Origin: DATKYK01 sp034430255
Lineage (GTDB): Bacteria; Chloroflexota; Dehalococcoidia; E44-bin15
Direction of reading: 5' to 3'
NCBI GenBank assembly: GCA_034430255.1
Contig: DAOUEU010000059.1
Span: 1 to 13,885, forward strand
DNA length: 13,885 nucleotides
Shown here: piece after piece, positions 1 to 7,708 of the stretch
Layout of the letters: the number at the start of each line of letters is the position of its first letter
How positions within the stretch are numbered: the stretch's first letter is position 1
Made by a program: the position numbers and the translations under genes
The notes under the pieces: generated by a model
What the model saw: the letters and a program-made list of their open reading frames with translations, nothing else
Database searches by the model: none
Told to the model about the DNA's origin: nothing

Positions 1-1094
1 TCAGTGTTGCCGAAGGTGGGGTGGGCAGCCATGGACCTTCTATAGTAGAGGCCCATGTCGTGGTCCCTGGATGTGCCGATGGCCCCGTGCACCTCCACCC
101 CATCCTCGCTGACCTTCTTATAGGCCTCGTTGCACCACGCCTTAGCGGTGGATACCTTGTCGGCGCACTCCAGACCCTCGGAGACCATCCAGGCAGCCTC
201 GTAGACGATGTTCTTCGATGTGTCCGTCCTGATGAACATATCCGCCAGCATGTGCTGTATCGCCTGGTATGAGCCGATGGGCCTGCCGTACTGCACCCGC
301 TCCTTGGCATAGGCCACGCTCATGTCCAGTACTGCCTGCATGCCGCCGATCATCTCGGCGCACTTGGCCATGGTGGCCATCTTGAGGGTTTTTGCCACGA
401 TGGGCCAGCCCTTATTCACCCCCCCAATCACGTTGCTCTTGGGAACGCTGACATTATCGAATACCACCTCGCACTGCTTGTCCGTACCCGTTGTGGCGAA
501 GGCATCTATCTTGATGCCGGGGCTTTTGGATTCCACCAGGAGCAGGGTGATGCCATCCTCAGGGTCGCCACCGCTCCTGGTCCTGGCGACGACCACCATG
601 TAGTCTGAGGCGCTGGCGAACTCGACGAACAGCTTGGTGCCGTTTAGCACGAAGCTATCCCCCCGGTCCTCTGCCTCGAGCTCCACGCAGTCTGCGGTGT
701 AGCCCGCGCTGGGTTCGGTGAGCGCCATGGTCAGTATAGCCTCGCCGGTTGCCACCCTGGGCAGTATCGCCTTCTTCAGATCCTCTGAACCCGCCTCGAC
801 GATCGGTGGCGAACCCAGCACCGCTGTGGCGAAGTACGGGCTGGGCAATATGTTTCGACCTATCTCCTCGAAAACGACCACCAGGTCAAAAAATCCCATG
901 CCCATTCCGTCGTACTGCTCTGGTATCATCAGCCCCTGCCACCCCAGCTCCGCCATCTTGCGCCATATCTCCGGCGAGTAGCCCTCCTCGCTCTCCTCTA
1001 TGGTTCGCACCATCGCCTTGTCGCACTCGGTGGACAGGAAATCACGGGCCGAGTTACGCAGCATGTCCTGCTCTTCAGTAAAATCGAGATCCAT
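1..1094 (-). CDS. Acyl-CoA dehydrogenase, subunit 1 of a probable heteromeric pair (3' end outside window)
   Basis: FAD-dependent alpha,beta-dehydrogenation of an acyl-CoA, with electrons going to ETF. 364 codons are visible from an ATG that has a good AAAGGAG ribosome site; the C-terminus runs off the window at base 1. Visible family features are an N-terminal helical start (MDLDFTEEQD), LTEPSAG near residue 125, the NGTK beta-domain segment near 151, AKERVQYGRPIGSYQAIQH at 263-281 and HGAIG at 336-340. Glu247 lies in an AEMIGG motif; from memory this Glu is the catalytic base in steroid-type alpha2beta2 dehydrogenases (the ChsE4 kind). The usual GS-D after the EPxAG motif is replaced by GYT, and the usual TWEHD after HGxIG reads SRDHD. 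It starts 11 nt after the stop of the other dehydrogenase, and its ribosome site abuts that stop, so the two are surely co-translated. The family is certain; the substrate and the heteromeric state are inferred. Confidence 0.93.
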   Translation of the reverse strand, partial: MDLDFTEEQDMLRNSARDFLSTECDKAMVRTIEESEEGYSPEIWRKMAELGWQGLMIPEQYDGMGMGFFDLVVVFEEIGRNILPSPYFATAVLGSPPIVEAGSEDLKKAILPRVATGEAILTMALTEPSAGYTADCVELEAEDRGDSFVLNGTKLFVEFASASDYMVVVARTRSGGDPEDGITLLLVESKSPGIKIDAFATTGTDKQCEVVFDNVSVPKSNVIGGVNKGWPIVAKTLKMATMAKCAEMIGGMQAVLDMSVAYAKERVQYGRPIGSYQAIQHMLADMFIRTDTSKNIVYEAAWMVSEGLECADKVSTAKAWCNEAYKKVSEDGVEVHGAIGTSRDHDMGLYYRRSMAAHPTFGNT

Positions 1095-1105
1095 GTTTTA
1101 CTCCT

Positions 1106-2302
1106 TTACTTAATCCTGGGCAGTCCCAGACCGACCCAGGCGATGATACTCCTCATGATTTCCGATGTGCCGCCCCCCAGCTTGTACCCGGGCGTTATCT
1201 GAGCCAGATTCTCGAACTGGCCTTTGAGCACCGCCCACTTCGAGCCTTTTGACACCGTGCCATAGAGGCCCATTATCTCGATGCCGGTGAAGGCGAGCCT
1301 CTGCCACAGCTCGGTGCTGTAGACCTTTGCCCCACACGACGCCGCGGCTGCCGCCATAATATCCCCCTTCTCCTGTAGCCAGCCGCAACGGTAGCTCATG
1401 GCGCGTCCCACATCGATATCGATCGCCAGTTGGGCCAGCCGGTGGCGCACGAAGGGGTTTTCGGCCAGGGGTTTGCCCTTCATCGTGGTCTCCTTGCAGT
1501 AGTTCACCAGTTCGACCAGGGCGCGCTTCACGCCGGAGATCACGCCCACGCTGGAGCGCTCGAAGTTCATGGTTGTCATGGTGACCGGCCAGCCCCCGTT
1601 CACCTCGCCGATGATGTTCTTCGAAGGGACACGAACGTCGTCGAAGTATATCTCATTGAAGTGTGTGGAGCCGTCCATGCCCTCGATTGGAACAACACTG
1701 ACCCCGGGGCTCTTCATGTCCAGGATGAAGAAGGTGAGCCCCTTGCTCCTCTTCTCCTCCGGGTTGGTCCTGGCAAGCGTGAAGCACCAGTCGGCGCGGT
1801 GTGCGCCGGTGTTCCAGCACTTCTGCCCGTTTATGATCCAGTCGTCGCCGTCCTTCACCGCCTTGGTGGTCAGCGAGGCTAAGTCGGAGCCGGCGTTGGG
1901 CTCGCTCCACCCCTGGCACCAGAACCGCTCTGCCCTGGCGATGGGGGGCAGGTGCTCCTTCTTCTGCTCCTCGGTTCCCACCGCCAGCAGGGTGGGACCT
2001 ATCATACCGACCCCAAGGGGGTCGACACCGGGTGCGCAGTAGTACCCGATCACATCGCTGAATATGAGCTGCTCCATCATGGAGGCACTGCACCCGCCGT
2101 ATTCCTCGGGCCAGGGCCTTACCAGCCAGCCCTTCTCCGCCAGCCTTTTTGCCATGTATACATTGAACGGCCAGCCTACGTCGTTAAAAAGGCCCTCCAG
2201 CCCCCATACCCAGTCCTCGGGCGCATTCTTCATCTCCTCCTCGAAGAAATCCTCAAAATCCTTCTTAAGCGCCTCTTGCTCCGGGGTGATTTTGAAGTCC
2301 AT
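1106..2302 (-). CDS. Acyl-CoA dehydrogenase, FadE29-like partner subunit
   Basis: 398-aa acyl-CoA dehydrogenase. The frame is open to an upstream ATG at 2365, but the ATG at 2302 is preferred: a GGGAG ribosome site lies 6 nt upstream and the protein then begins MDFKITPEQE, the normal family start. Motifs are WSEPNAGSDLA near 132-142 (FAD/acyl binding), NGQKCWNTGAH near 158-168, FERSSVG near 248 and the C-terminal GGGTSEIMRSIIA near 377-389. In homotetrameric medium-chain enzymes the catalytic Glu sits just before the final GT (YEGT); here that place is Gly. This fits a FadE29-type subunit that relies on a partner for the base. The partner is probably the dehydrogenase directly downstream, which keeps a Glu at residue 247. 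The nearest characterised analogues are mycobacterial steroid side-chain dehydrogenases, so a bulky or branched acyl-CoA is plausible but unproven. Confidence 0.94.
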   Translation of the reverse strand: MDFKITPEQEALKKDFEDFFEEEMKNAPEDWVWGLEGLFNDVGWPFNVYMAKRLAEKGWLVRPWPEEYGGCSASMMEQLIFSDVIGYYCAPGVDPLGVGMIGPTLLAVGTEEQKKEHLPPIARAERFWCQGWSEPNAGSDLASLTTKAVKDGDDWIINGQKCWNTGAHRADWCFTLARTNPEEKRSKGLTFFILDMKSPGVSVVPIEGMDGSTHFNEIYFDDVRVPSKNIIGEVNGGWPVTMTTMNFERSSVGVISGVKRALVELVNYCKETTMKGKPLAENPFVRHRLAQLAIDIDVGRAMSYRCGWLQEKGDIMAAAAASCGAKVYSTELWQRLAFTGIEIMGLYGTVSKGSKWAVLKGQFENLAQITPGYKLGGGTSEIMRSIIAWVGLGLPRIK

Positions 2303-2413
2303 TTCTACTCCCTTCTTCGGTTTCGCGCTATTTTCTGCTCTATATGCTTTACCATCCCCCTTCAAGCCGGGGACAGGTGTATCTTCATAAAAGGTTTGAG
2401 GGTAGCGAAATAA

Positions 2414-2667
2414 TCATTTGAGCTTCACGGTAAGGCAGGTTACTGTCCTGGCAATGTTTGATATTCTTGGTTACCAGGTCGCCGAGGGCGTCCACATCTG
2501 GCACTTCGACTATGGCAATTACGTCATAGGGATCGGCAATCATATCCACCGACCTTATCTCATCCATCTCCTGCTGAAGAGCAGTGAGGCTGGTGACGAC
2601 TACCTCCTCCTGGCCGTATCAACCCAGATAAGCAGAAAGGCCTACACCGCCGTGGCCTCTATCTCAT
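2414..2667 (-). pseudogene. Decayed stand-alone Lrp/AsnC ligand-binding (RAM) domain protein
   Basis: No single frame is open, but three pieces in different frames join into one Lrp/AsnC C-terminal domain. The first is EIEATAV-stop-AFLLIWVDT, where a TAG replaces the codon before AFLLI. The second runs GQEEVVVTSLTALQQEMDEI through SVDMIADPYDVIAIVEVPD to LVTKNIKH. The third is IARTVTCLTVKLK, ending in TGA at 2414-2416. This matches the family pattern (AFxLIxV, then xGxYDxIxxVExxD, then TxTxLxV) in order and spacing. At least two frameshifts and one stop are needed, and the ATG at 2665-2667, which overlaps the thiolase TGA as ATGA, is itself out of frame. Such small domains sense amino acids or acyl ligands without binding DNA. 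The gene sits between the thiolase and the dehydrogenase pair. Sequencing error could explain part of it, but three lesions in 250 nt beside intact genes argue for real decay. Confidence 0.75.
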
Positions 2668-3845
2668 AGGAGTCCGAAGATGCCGGCAAAGATGGTGCAG
2701 TGCGGCGGCTGTCCTCCCAGGTTGTGGGTCAGGCCCAGCTTGGGGTCCTTGATCTGGCGCTCGCCGGCCTTTCCCTGAAGCTGCTTGTACATCTCATAGA
2801 TCATTCTGAGCCCGGTAGCCCCGATGGGGTGGCCGAAGCACTTCAGCCCACCGTCGGGCTGTACTGGTAGCCCCCCGTCCAGATCGAAGAAACCGCTCTC
2901 TATATCCTCTTTTACCTTCCCCCGCTCGCTGAACTGGAGGTCCTCCATGGTTACCGCCTCTGTGATGGAGAAGCAGTCATGGACCTCCGCCATGCTGATC
3001 TCCTCGCGGGGGTTCTTTATCCCCGCCTCGGCGTAGGCGGCTATGCCCGCCCTGTAGGTGGGCTCGACGTGGAGGAAATCATACTTGGTGGAGGTGGTGC
3101 CATCGCCGGGCGCCACATTCATCTGCAGCGCCTTGATATACACCGCGTCGTCGCGGTACTTCTTGGCATCCTTGGCCGGCACTATGACAGCAGCCGCTGA
3201 CCCGTCGGATACGCCGCAGCAGTCGAACAGCCCCAGCGGCCAGGCGATTATGGGCGCCTTCATGATCTGCTCTATGCTTACCTCCCTGCGGAAGTGGGCG
3301 CGGGGGTTCAGCGTTCCGTTGTGGTGGCTCTTCATCGAGACATGGGCCAGCATCCGCTTCCCGTCATCCGGGGCGATGCCGTAGTGGTCGAAGTACCTGG
3401 TGGCCAGCATGGCGAACATGCCCGGCATGGTCATGGAGAACATTAGCCCGGTCATGTCCAGGTTCCGTACCGCCAGCCCGCTGAAGCCCTGGTCCTTGAT
3501 CTTCTCCACCCCCAGGACCAGGACAAGGTCATAGATCCCGGCGGCCACCGCATAGGAGGCGTTTCTTAGGGCATCGGAGGCGGTGGCACAGGCATTCTCT
3601 ATCCGTGTCACCGGCTTGTACTGGAGCCGGAGTGGTCCCGCCAGTGCCATCCCGGTTAATCCTGATGTGTCGTAGTAGTTACCCACCCAGGCAGCCTGGA
3701 TATCCTTCTGCTCAACGCCGGCATCCTCATAGGCTTCCGTGGCTGACTCCACGATCAGGTCAACGCGGCTCTTGTCCCAGAGCTCGCCGAACTTGGTGCA
3801 TCCCATCCCGATAATGGCAACCCTATCTTTAATGCTTGCTGTCAT
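2664..3845 (-). CDS. Thiolase (SCP2/archaeal type), module copy 1
   Basis: 393-aa thiolase-superfamily protein that forms or cleaves a C-C bond on CoA thioesters. The nucleophile is Cys86 in ENACATAS. Further active-site motifs are HDCFS (His289), FGHPIGATG (His339) and a closing HNLGG (375). The last Cys of classical biosynthetic thiolases (CxG) is absent, as is normal in the SCP2/archaeal group and in BbsB-like thiolases. It lies downstream of the HMGCS-like/DUF35 fusion with 157 nt between, unlike copy 2 where the gap is 11 nt. The ribosome site before the ATG is weak (AAAGGGCGG). The arrangement recalls the archaeal acetoacetyl-CoA thiolase/HMG-CoA synthase/DUF35 complex and the benzoylsuccinyl-CoA thiolase BbsAB. 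The substrate is unknown. Confidence 0.93.
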   Translation of the reverse strand: MTASIKDRVAIIGMGCTKFGELWDKSRVDLIVESATEAYEDAGVEQKDIQAAWVGNYYDTSGLTGMALAGPLRLQYKPVTRIENACATASDALRNASYAVAAGIYDLVLVLGVEKIKDQGFSGLAVRNLDMTGLMFSMTMPGMFAMLATRYFDHYGIAPDDGKRMLAHVSMKSHHNGTLNPRAHFRREVSIEQIMKAPIIAWPLGLFDCCGVSDGSAAAVIVPAKDAKKYRDDAVYIKALQMNVAPGDGTTSTKYDFLHVEPTYRAGIAAYAEAGIKNPREEISMAEVHDCFSITEAVTMEDLQFSERGKVKEDIESGFFDLDGGLPVQPDGGLKCFGHPIGATGLRMIYEMYKQLQGKAGERQIKDPKLGLTHNLGGQPPHCTIFAGIFGLL

Positions 3846-3968
3846 GCTTTCCGCCCTTTCTCAAACATTTCATAAATATACGTCCCTTTCGCCCTCTCTC
3901 GAGCACTTTTTATAGGATATGTTCCTCTTTCAAGAAGTCGGAGACGGCATCATGAGGCCTCCCACGAA

Positions 3969-3999
3969 GTACTAAAGATGTAAGACCTCCTTATAGTAC
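3969..3999 (-). promoter_or_regulatory. Possible hairpin hiding an orphan Shine-Dalgarno
   Basis: On the minus strand, right after the fusion gene's stop, GTACTA and TAGTAC (6 bp) enclose TAAG-GAGGT-CTTA, which puts an AAGGAGG core in the loop of a 4-bp stem. The 157-nt spacer (3846-4002) holds this strong ribosome-site sequence, but no ATG, GTG or TTG follows at a usable distance; the thiolase starts about 140 nt further on. It may be a remnant of an earlier gene start or an RNA control element. The rest of the spacer shows no gene. Confidence 0.25.
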
Positions 4000-4002
4000 G
4001 AA

Positions 4003-5454
4003 TTAGCACCTTATGGGTCGTGTCTTCCAGAAATAGTTGTGTATACCGCGGTCGGTGAATAGCTTCCTGAAGGTCATCTCCACATCCATCCCTACCTTAA
4101 TCTCGGCACCGCCGCGGTCGGTCATATCGAATATACCCCTGCCCCCGCCGTCGAAATCGATCACGGTGACGGTGGTGGGTGGGTCGTTTGAGTCCGCCAG
4201 CCGGTCCTCGGTATAGGTAACGATCTTGGCCTTCTTATCGCAGAACCGGTAGGGCTCCATCTGGTCCACCGCCTGGCACTCGACGCACACCCTGAGAGGG
4301 GTGAAGTAGCCATAGCTGCCGCCCTGGCTGAATTGCGGGGTTCCGCAGGCCTTACATCTCACCCCGTAGAGTGCTAGCTCTATCATGCGGTCGCGGTGCT
4401 GTCCTGCTAAGGAGACCGGGGACTGCTCGGAGCGGCGCGCCCGCTCCAGGGGTACCAGCTTGCGCCAGCGCAGGTAGCGTTCATTGTTCTCCAGCATCTT
4501 CTTAGATGGGAGGTGGTTCTTGATCCCCCGCCGCTTTTTGATCTTCTTTATCTCGTCGGTTACCTGCAGGGTGAAGGCGTCGACCCCGTTACCGTAGGAG
4601 GCGAAAAGTATCCTGTCTCCCGGTGTGGCCTCCTCCAGTGCAGCGACCAGCATCATCATTGCCAGTGATGAGCCGGTATTGCCCACCGTGGCAAAGAGCG
4701 GGTCCTGAAGCTGCTCGGGCTCGAATTTAAGCGTCTTTGCCAGTTGGGCATGCCTTCTGCTCTCCAGGGGGGCATCATAGACCACCTTGGCGAAGTCGCC
4801 CGGCGAAAGGCTGTACTTCTTCAAGAGCCCCTTTATCCCCTCAGCCAGCACATCGGAGTAGCCTTTGTCATAGATCATGCGGTCTTCCCATGAGCGTATG
4901 AACTCGTCCTCGTCAGTGCGCCACATACCGGCGAACTCGTCTGAGATATGGTGGCTTCCCTCGATGCTGGCGATAACGCCCTTGTCACCTATGAGCAGGG
5001 CGGCACTTCCGTCTCCCAGGGCCATCTCGAAGTCGCCGGCACAGGCCGCCATTCGGTGCTCGCCGGAGGTAACCAGTATGCTACTTGAGGAGCCGGCCTT
5101 GATGATGTCCGCTGCGGTGGCCATAGCACTGGTTCCCGCCCTGATCGTGCCGGTTATGTCCAGGGTGCGTATATCGCGGCGCATGTCCAGGGCGGTGGCC
5201 AGCAGGCTGGCGCACAGCTTCTCCTTGTAGGGCGCGGTGGTGGTGGCAAAAAAGAGGCCATCGATACTCCTGTGGTCTATGCCGTTTAAGCAGTCGATGG
5301 CCGATTCCATTGCCATGGTCACGCTATCTTCGTCGAAATTGCATACGCTCCGTTCCCCCGCCATTTTAACCCCCCCCCAGGCGTTGTAGAATACCTCACG
5401 TGACATCCGGTGCAAGGGGACATAAGCCCCATACGATGTTATTCCTACTGTCAT
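4003..5454 (-). CDS. HMG-CoA-synthase-like / DUF35 (Zn-ribbon + OB-fold) fusion, module copy 1
   Basis: 483-aa two-part protein. Residues 1 to about 305 form a KAS-III/HMG-CoA-synthase fold: SYGAYVP start, RAGTSA 105-110, GDGSAALLIG 147-156, GNTGSS 258-263 and SYGNGVDAF 286-294. Residues from about 355 form a DUF35 domain with a zinc ribbon (C367-x2-C370, C390-x2-C393) and an OB-fold that ends MTFRK...HNYFWK. In archaea these are separate subunits that tie a thiolase to HMG-CoA synthase; here they are one chain. Compared from memory with the archaeal enzymes (SESHPY, CKAGT, FHQP), the Glu, Cys and His positions read Thr72, Ile104 and Asp227. HMG-CoA synthase activity is therefore unlikely and a scaffold, acyl-binding or channelling role is more probable. 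The start is supported by AAAGGA upstream. A run of nine G residues (5370-5378) encodes part of WGG. Confidence 0.9.
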   Translation of the reverse strand: MTVGITSYGAYVPLHRMSREVFYNAWGGVKMAGERSVCNFDEDSVTMAMESAIDCLNGIDHRSIDGLFFATTTAPYKEKLCASLLATALDMRRDIRTLDITGTIRAGTSAMATAADIIKAGSSSSILVTSGEHRMAACAGDFEMALGDGSAALLIGDKGVIASIEGSHHISDEFAGMWRTDEDEFIRSWEDRMIYDKGYSDVLAEGIKGLLKKYSLSPGDFAKVVYDAPLESRRHAQLAKTLKFEPEQLQDPLFATVGNTGSSLAMMMLVAALEEATPGDRILFASYGNGVDAFTLQVTDEIKKIKKRRGIKNHLPSKKMLENNERYLRWRKLVPLERARRSEQSPVSLAGQHRDRMIELALYGVRCKACGTPQFSQGGSYGYFTPLRVCVECQAVDQMEPYRFCDKKAKIVTYTEDRLADSNDPPTTVTVIDFDGGGRGIFDMTDRGGAEIKVGMDVEMTFRKLFTDRGIHNYFWKTRPIRC

Positions 5455-5485
5455 AAAGATCCTTTCTATTCGCTTTTTACCCCGG

Positions 5486-5507
5486 CGGCTGCTTTACAAT
5501 GCAGCCG
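5486..5507 (-). promoter_or_regulatory. Stem-loop in the 5' leader of the copy 1 fusion gene
   Basis: CGGCTGC (5486-5492) and GCAGCCG (5501-5507) form a perfect 7-bp GC-rich stem with an 8-nt loop. It lies about 32 nt upstream of the ATG at 5454. No T-run follows on either strand, so it does not look like an intrinsic terminator. It may stabilise the leader or act in control. Confidence 0.35.
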
Positions 5508-5526
5508 GTTGGACAGGAGAAGGATT

Positions 5527-5748
5527 GTGAAAATTATAACAAAATCTCCCCCAAATCCTCAGTATACATTACTGTTTGAGGTGGAGTCAAGCAGTTTACT
5601 CGTCCAGAGATTATTAGAACATAGAGCTAGCTGGCTATTCCCCATCATCGCAATAAGCCCTGGCGACCAAGCTATCCCGTCGGTTTCTCAAATTGCACAG
5701 AGTTGGTCTCTTCAGGTGATTTTTCATCGTGCTATATCAGGTGGTTAA
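5527..5748 (+). CDS. Small hypothetical ORF (73 aa), opposite strand
   Basis: A GTG start with AGGAG about 8 nt upstream opens a 73-codon frame on the plus strand, divergent from the copy 1 fusion gene. The product begins VKIITKSPPNPQYTLLFEVE and ends in HRAISGG. No signal peptide, membrane segment or family was recognised. GC is far below the surroundings (about 33% over 5521-5580 and 43% over 5581-5640, against about 60% in nearby genes). It could be a small foreign gene, a remnant of a longer gene, or chance. Its 5' end overlaps the probable minus-strand promoter. Confidence 0.3.
   Translation: MKIITKSPPNPQYTLLFEVESSSLLVQRLLEHRASWLFPIIAISPGDQAIPSVSQIAQSWSLQVIFHRAISGG
5533..5538 (-). promoter_or_regulatory. 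-10 element for the copy 1 operon
   Basis: A perfect minus-strand TATAAT lies at 5533-5538, about 79 nt upstream of the fusion gene start. The best -35 is weak: CTGAGG, 18 nt further upstream. If used, the transcript leader would carry the stem-loop at 5486-5507. This is a sequence match only. Confidence 0.4.
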
Positions 5749-5983
5749 CCTTTTGCATCTTTAGCCAGTTGGGTGTCAAGACCGAAGGGTAACAGTTGCA
5801 TCACGTGTAGCTATCTGAAGTTGGGATTGCGGTAGCAGGGATGGGGGCAATTCTCTCAAAACGGTTGAACAGTGTCCAGCTTAGCTATTAGACACCGGTC
5901 CTCACATTCGGATTGGTACTAAGGCGGGGGACAGGCCACTTACCCGAAGCCGATAATCCCTTTTAGGCCTGTAATAATCCAGG
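5749..5983. other. Gene-free stretch with one hairpin
   Basis: No convincing gene was found on either strand. A short plus-frame string (LSEVGIAVAGMGAILSKRL, about 5814-5890) looks protein-like but is bounded by close stops, so decayed coding sequence is possible. At 5963-5987, TTAGGCCTG and CAGGCTAA pair with one bulged G around a short loop. The hairpin includes the stop codon of the flavoprotein gene and may mark its transcript end, though there is no clear T-run. Confidence 0.4.
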
Positions 5984-6478
5984 CTAATCTTCCCAAAGGT
6001 TATCGGTCATAGAGCCCGTATGGACAGGTTCGAACGAATCAAAGTATATGTCCCGGACTGTTCTCATGTTTTTCCACAGTACCTCATACCCTTTGAGCTG
6101 GCTTGCTGCTTGTACTTTTTTCTGCCACAGCGCGATTTCTTGTTCCGTTGCCTCTCGCTTTTCCCCTACGACACCCAAAATTCTCACAGCAGGCGGTGAT
6201 GTAAATTCTCCACTGAGAAGAGACTCAAACCAGAATTTCTTGTCGCTGTTAACCGCTAATACACATACCCGCTTATTTCGCTCTAGATTTTTTGAAGTGG
6301 TGCTGAGGAACTCTTCAAAATAGAATCCTGTACCATCGTCGCGGAGTATCAAGGAGCCTATCGGTGTAATGTGTGGCGCCCCATCATCGTTTACCGTGGC
6401 TATCGCACAATGCAAGCAGCTGTTGAACGCTTCCTGAACAACCTTTGAGATAGTATCCCAATGCCCGCCGATTTCCAT
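5984..6478 (-). CDS. PNPOx-fold (split beta-barrel) flavin-binding protein
   Basis: 164-aa soluble protein of the pyridoxamine-5'-phosphate-oxidase-like superfamily. Residues 20-80 have the typical strand pattern: CAIATVNDDGAPHITPIGSL, then FYFEE, then NLERNKRVCVLAV. These usually bind FMN, F420 or heme. It is too short and too divergent for true PdxH. AGGAG lies about 9 nt before the ATG. It starts 22 nt after thiolase copy 2, so it is the third gene of that operon, a position with no counterpart in copy 1. GC is somewhat lower than in its neighbours. The exact cofactor and substrate are unknown. Confidence 0.8.
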   Translation of the reverse strand: MEIGGHWDTISKVVQEAFNSCLHCAIATVNDDGAPHITPIGSLILRDDGTGFYFEEFLSTTSKNLERNKRVCVLAVNSDKKFWFESLLSGEFTSPPAVRILGVVGEKREATEQEIALWQKKVQAASQLKGYEVLWKNMRTVRDIYFDSFEPVHTGSMTDNLWED

Positions 6479-6500
6479 AAGGCGTCTCCTGAAGAGCTGT

Positions 6501-7697
6501 CTAAGGGGCGCCCACGATGCAGATGCTGCATATGAACCTGCCGGGGTTGCCCCCCTGATTATGGGCTAGCGCCAGCTTCACATCCTTCAACTGGCGCTCC
6601 GGCTTTTGGGCGCGTCCCAGGATCTCCACATACCCTTCGAAGACCTCCCGGATACCGCTGGCTCCGATGGGGTGACCGAAGGATTTCAGGCCGCCGCCGA
6701 CGTTAAAGGGGTGTTTACCGTCGAGGGCGAATTCACCCGCTTCGATGTGCTCCTTCGCCTTTCCCTTATCGCAGAAGCCCAGGTCTTCGTAGCACATCAG
6801 CTCGGCTATAGAGAAGCAGTCATGGACCTCACACATATCGATCTCCTTGCCGGGGTCCTTTATGCCGGCATCGGCGTATGCCTGCTGTGCTGCGCGTTGG
6901 GTTTCCTCCCAGTGGGTGTAGTCGTAGTCTGTTCGTACCTTGCCCATGCCCGGGCCTGCTGAGAGGCCGAAGGACTTGATGGTGATGTATTCATCCTTGT
7001 ATTTCTTGGCGTCCTCGGTGCGACAAAGGATGGCTGCCGAGCCACCATCGGTCACCCCGCAGGCATCGAACAGGCCAAGGGGCCAGGCGATCATGGGGGC
7101 GCTCATCACCTGCTCCTCGGTAACCTCCATCCGCAGGTGGGCCCGCGGGTTGAGGAAGCCGTTATGATGGCTCTTCACTGATATCTTGGCCAGGGTTCTC
7201 TTGCCCTCCTCCCCGCTCAGGCCAAAGCGGTAGAAGTACCTGGTGGCGGCCATGGCATAGCGCCCTGGGGCGGAATCCCCGGAGCCGAATACTGGGTGCC
7301 ACTTCTCGCTGCCCGCTGATTGCACCGCCATGGGCAGTCCACCGTAGCCGGTGTCCTTGAGCTTGTCGAAGCCGACAGCTAGAACCAGGTCATACGCCTT
7401 AGCGATCAAGGCGAAGGTCGCTGCCCTCAGCGTCTCCATTCCGGTTGCGCAAACATTCTCCAGCCTGGTGACCGGGATGTAGTCGGTCTTCAGCGCTGCT
7501 GATAACTGTGTCGCTGTTGAGCCCATCAGGGTGCCCACCCAGGCAGCCTGTATATCCTTGGGGTCGATGCCGGCGTCCTCGTAGGCCTCATAGGCGGAAT
7601 CGATAACCAGGTCATAGGCATCCTTGTCCCAAAGCTCGCCGAACTTGGTGCAGCCCATCCCGATGATGGCAACCTTATCTTTAATGCTCTCTGACAT
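6501..7697 (-). CDS. Thiolase (SCP2/archaeal type), module copy 2
   Basis: 398-aa paralogue of the thiolase at 2664-3845. The frame extends to an ATG at 7733 inside the upstream gene, but the real start is the ATG at 7697: GGAGG directly overlaps the upstream TAG stop 7-12 nt before it, and the protein then begins MSESIKDKVAIIGMGCTKFG exactly like copy 1 (MTASIKDRVAIIGMGCTKFG). The active site is complete: Cys83 in ENVCATG, His292 in HDCFS and His342 in FGHPIGASG, with a closing HNQGG. An insertion near 128-145 distinguishes it from copy 1. It is tightly coupled to the fusion gene (11 nt), which supports a physical complex of the two products. Confidence 0.94.
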   Translation of the reverse strand: MSESIKDKVAIIGMGCTKFGELWDKDAYDLVIDSAYEAYEDAGIDPKDIQAAWVGTLMGSTATQLSAALKTDYIPVTRLENVCATGMETLRAATFALIAKAYDLVLAVGFDKLKDTGYGGLPMAVQSAGSEKWHPVFGSGDSAPGRYAMAATRYFYRFGLSGEEGKRTLAKISVKSHHNGFLNPRAHLRMEVTEEQVMSAPMIAWPLGLFDACGVTDGGSAAILCRTEDAKKYKDEYITIKSFGLSAGPGMGKVRTDYDYTHWEETQRAAQQAYADAGIKDPGKEIDMCEVHDCFSIAELMCYEDLGFCDKGKAKEHIEAGEFALDGKHPFNVGGGLKSFGHPIGASGIREVFEGYVEILGRAQKPERQLKDVKLALAHNQGGNPGRFICSICIVGAP

Positions 7698-7708
7698 GTC
7701 TTTTCCTC

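Noticed and set aside
1430..2042. Long plus-strand frames opposite the second dehydrogenase
   Set aside because: High-GC shadow frames of a strongly supported gene; no motifs.
2640..2645. TAG before AFLLI as a recoded (pyrrolysine or readthrough) codon
   Set aside because: Two further frameshifts in the same small gene make decay or sequence error the simpler reading.
3900..4002. Open stretch reading VLRGRPHDAVSDFLKEEHIL in the spacer after the copy 1 fusion gene
   Set aside because: It looks protein-like but has no start codon between the flanking stops and is only about 26 codons; not enough to call a gene.
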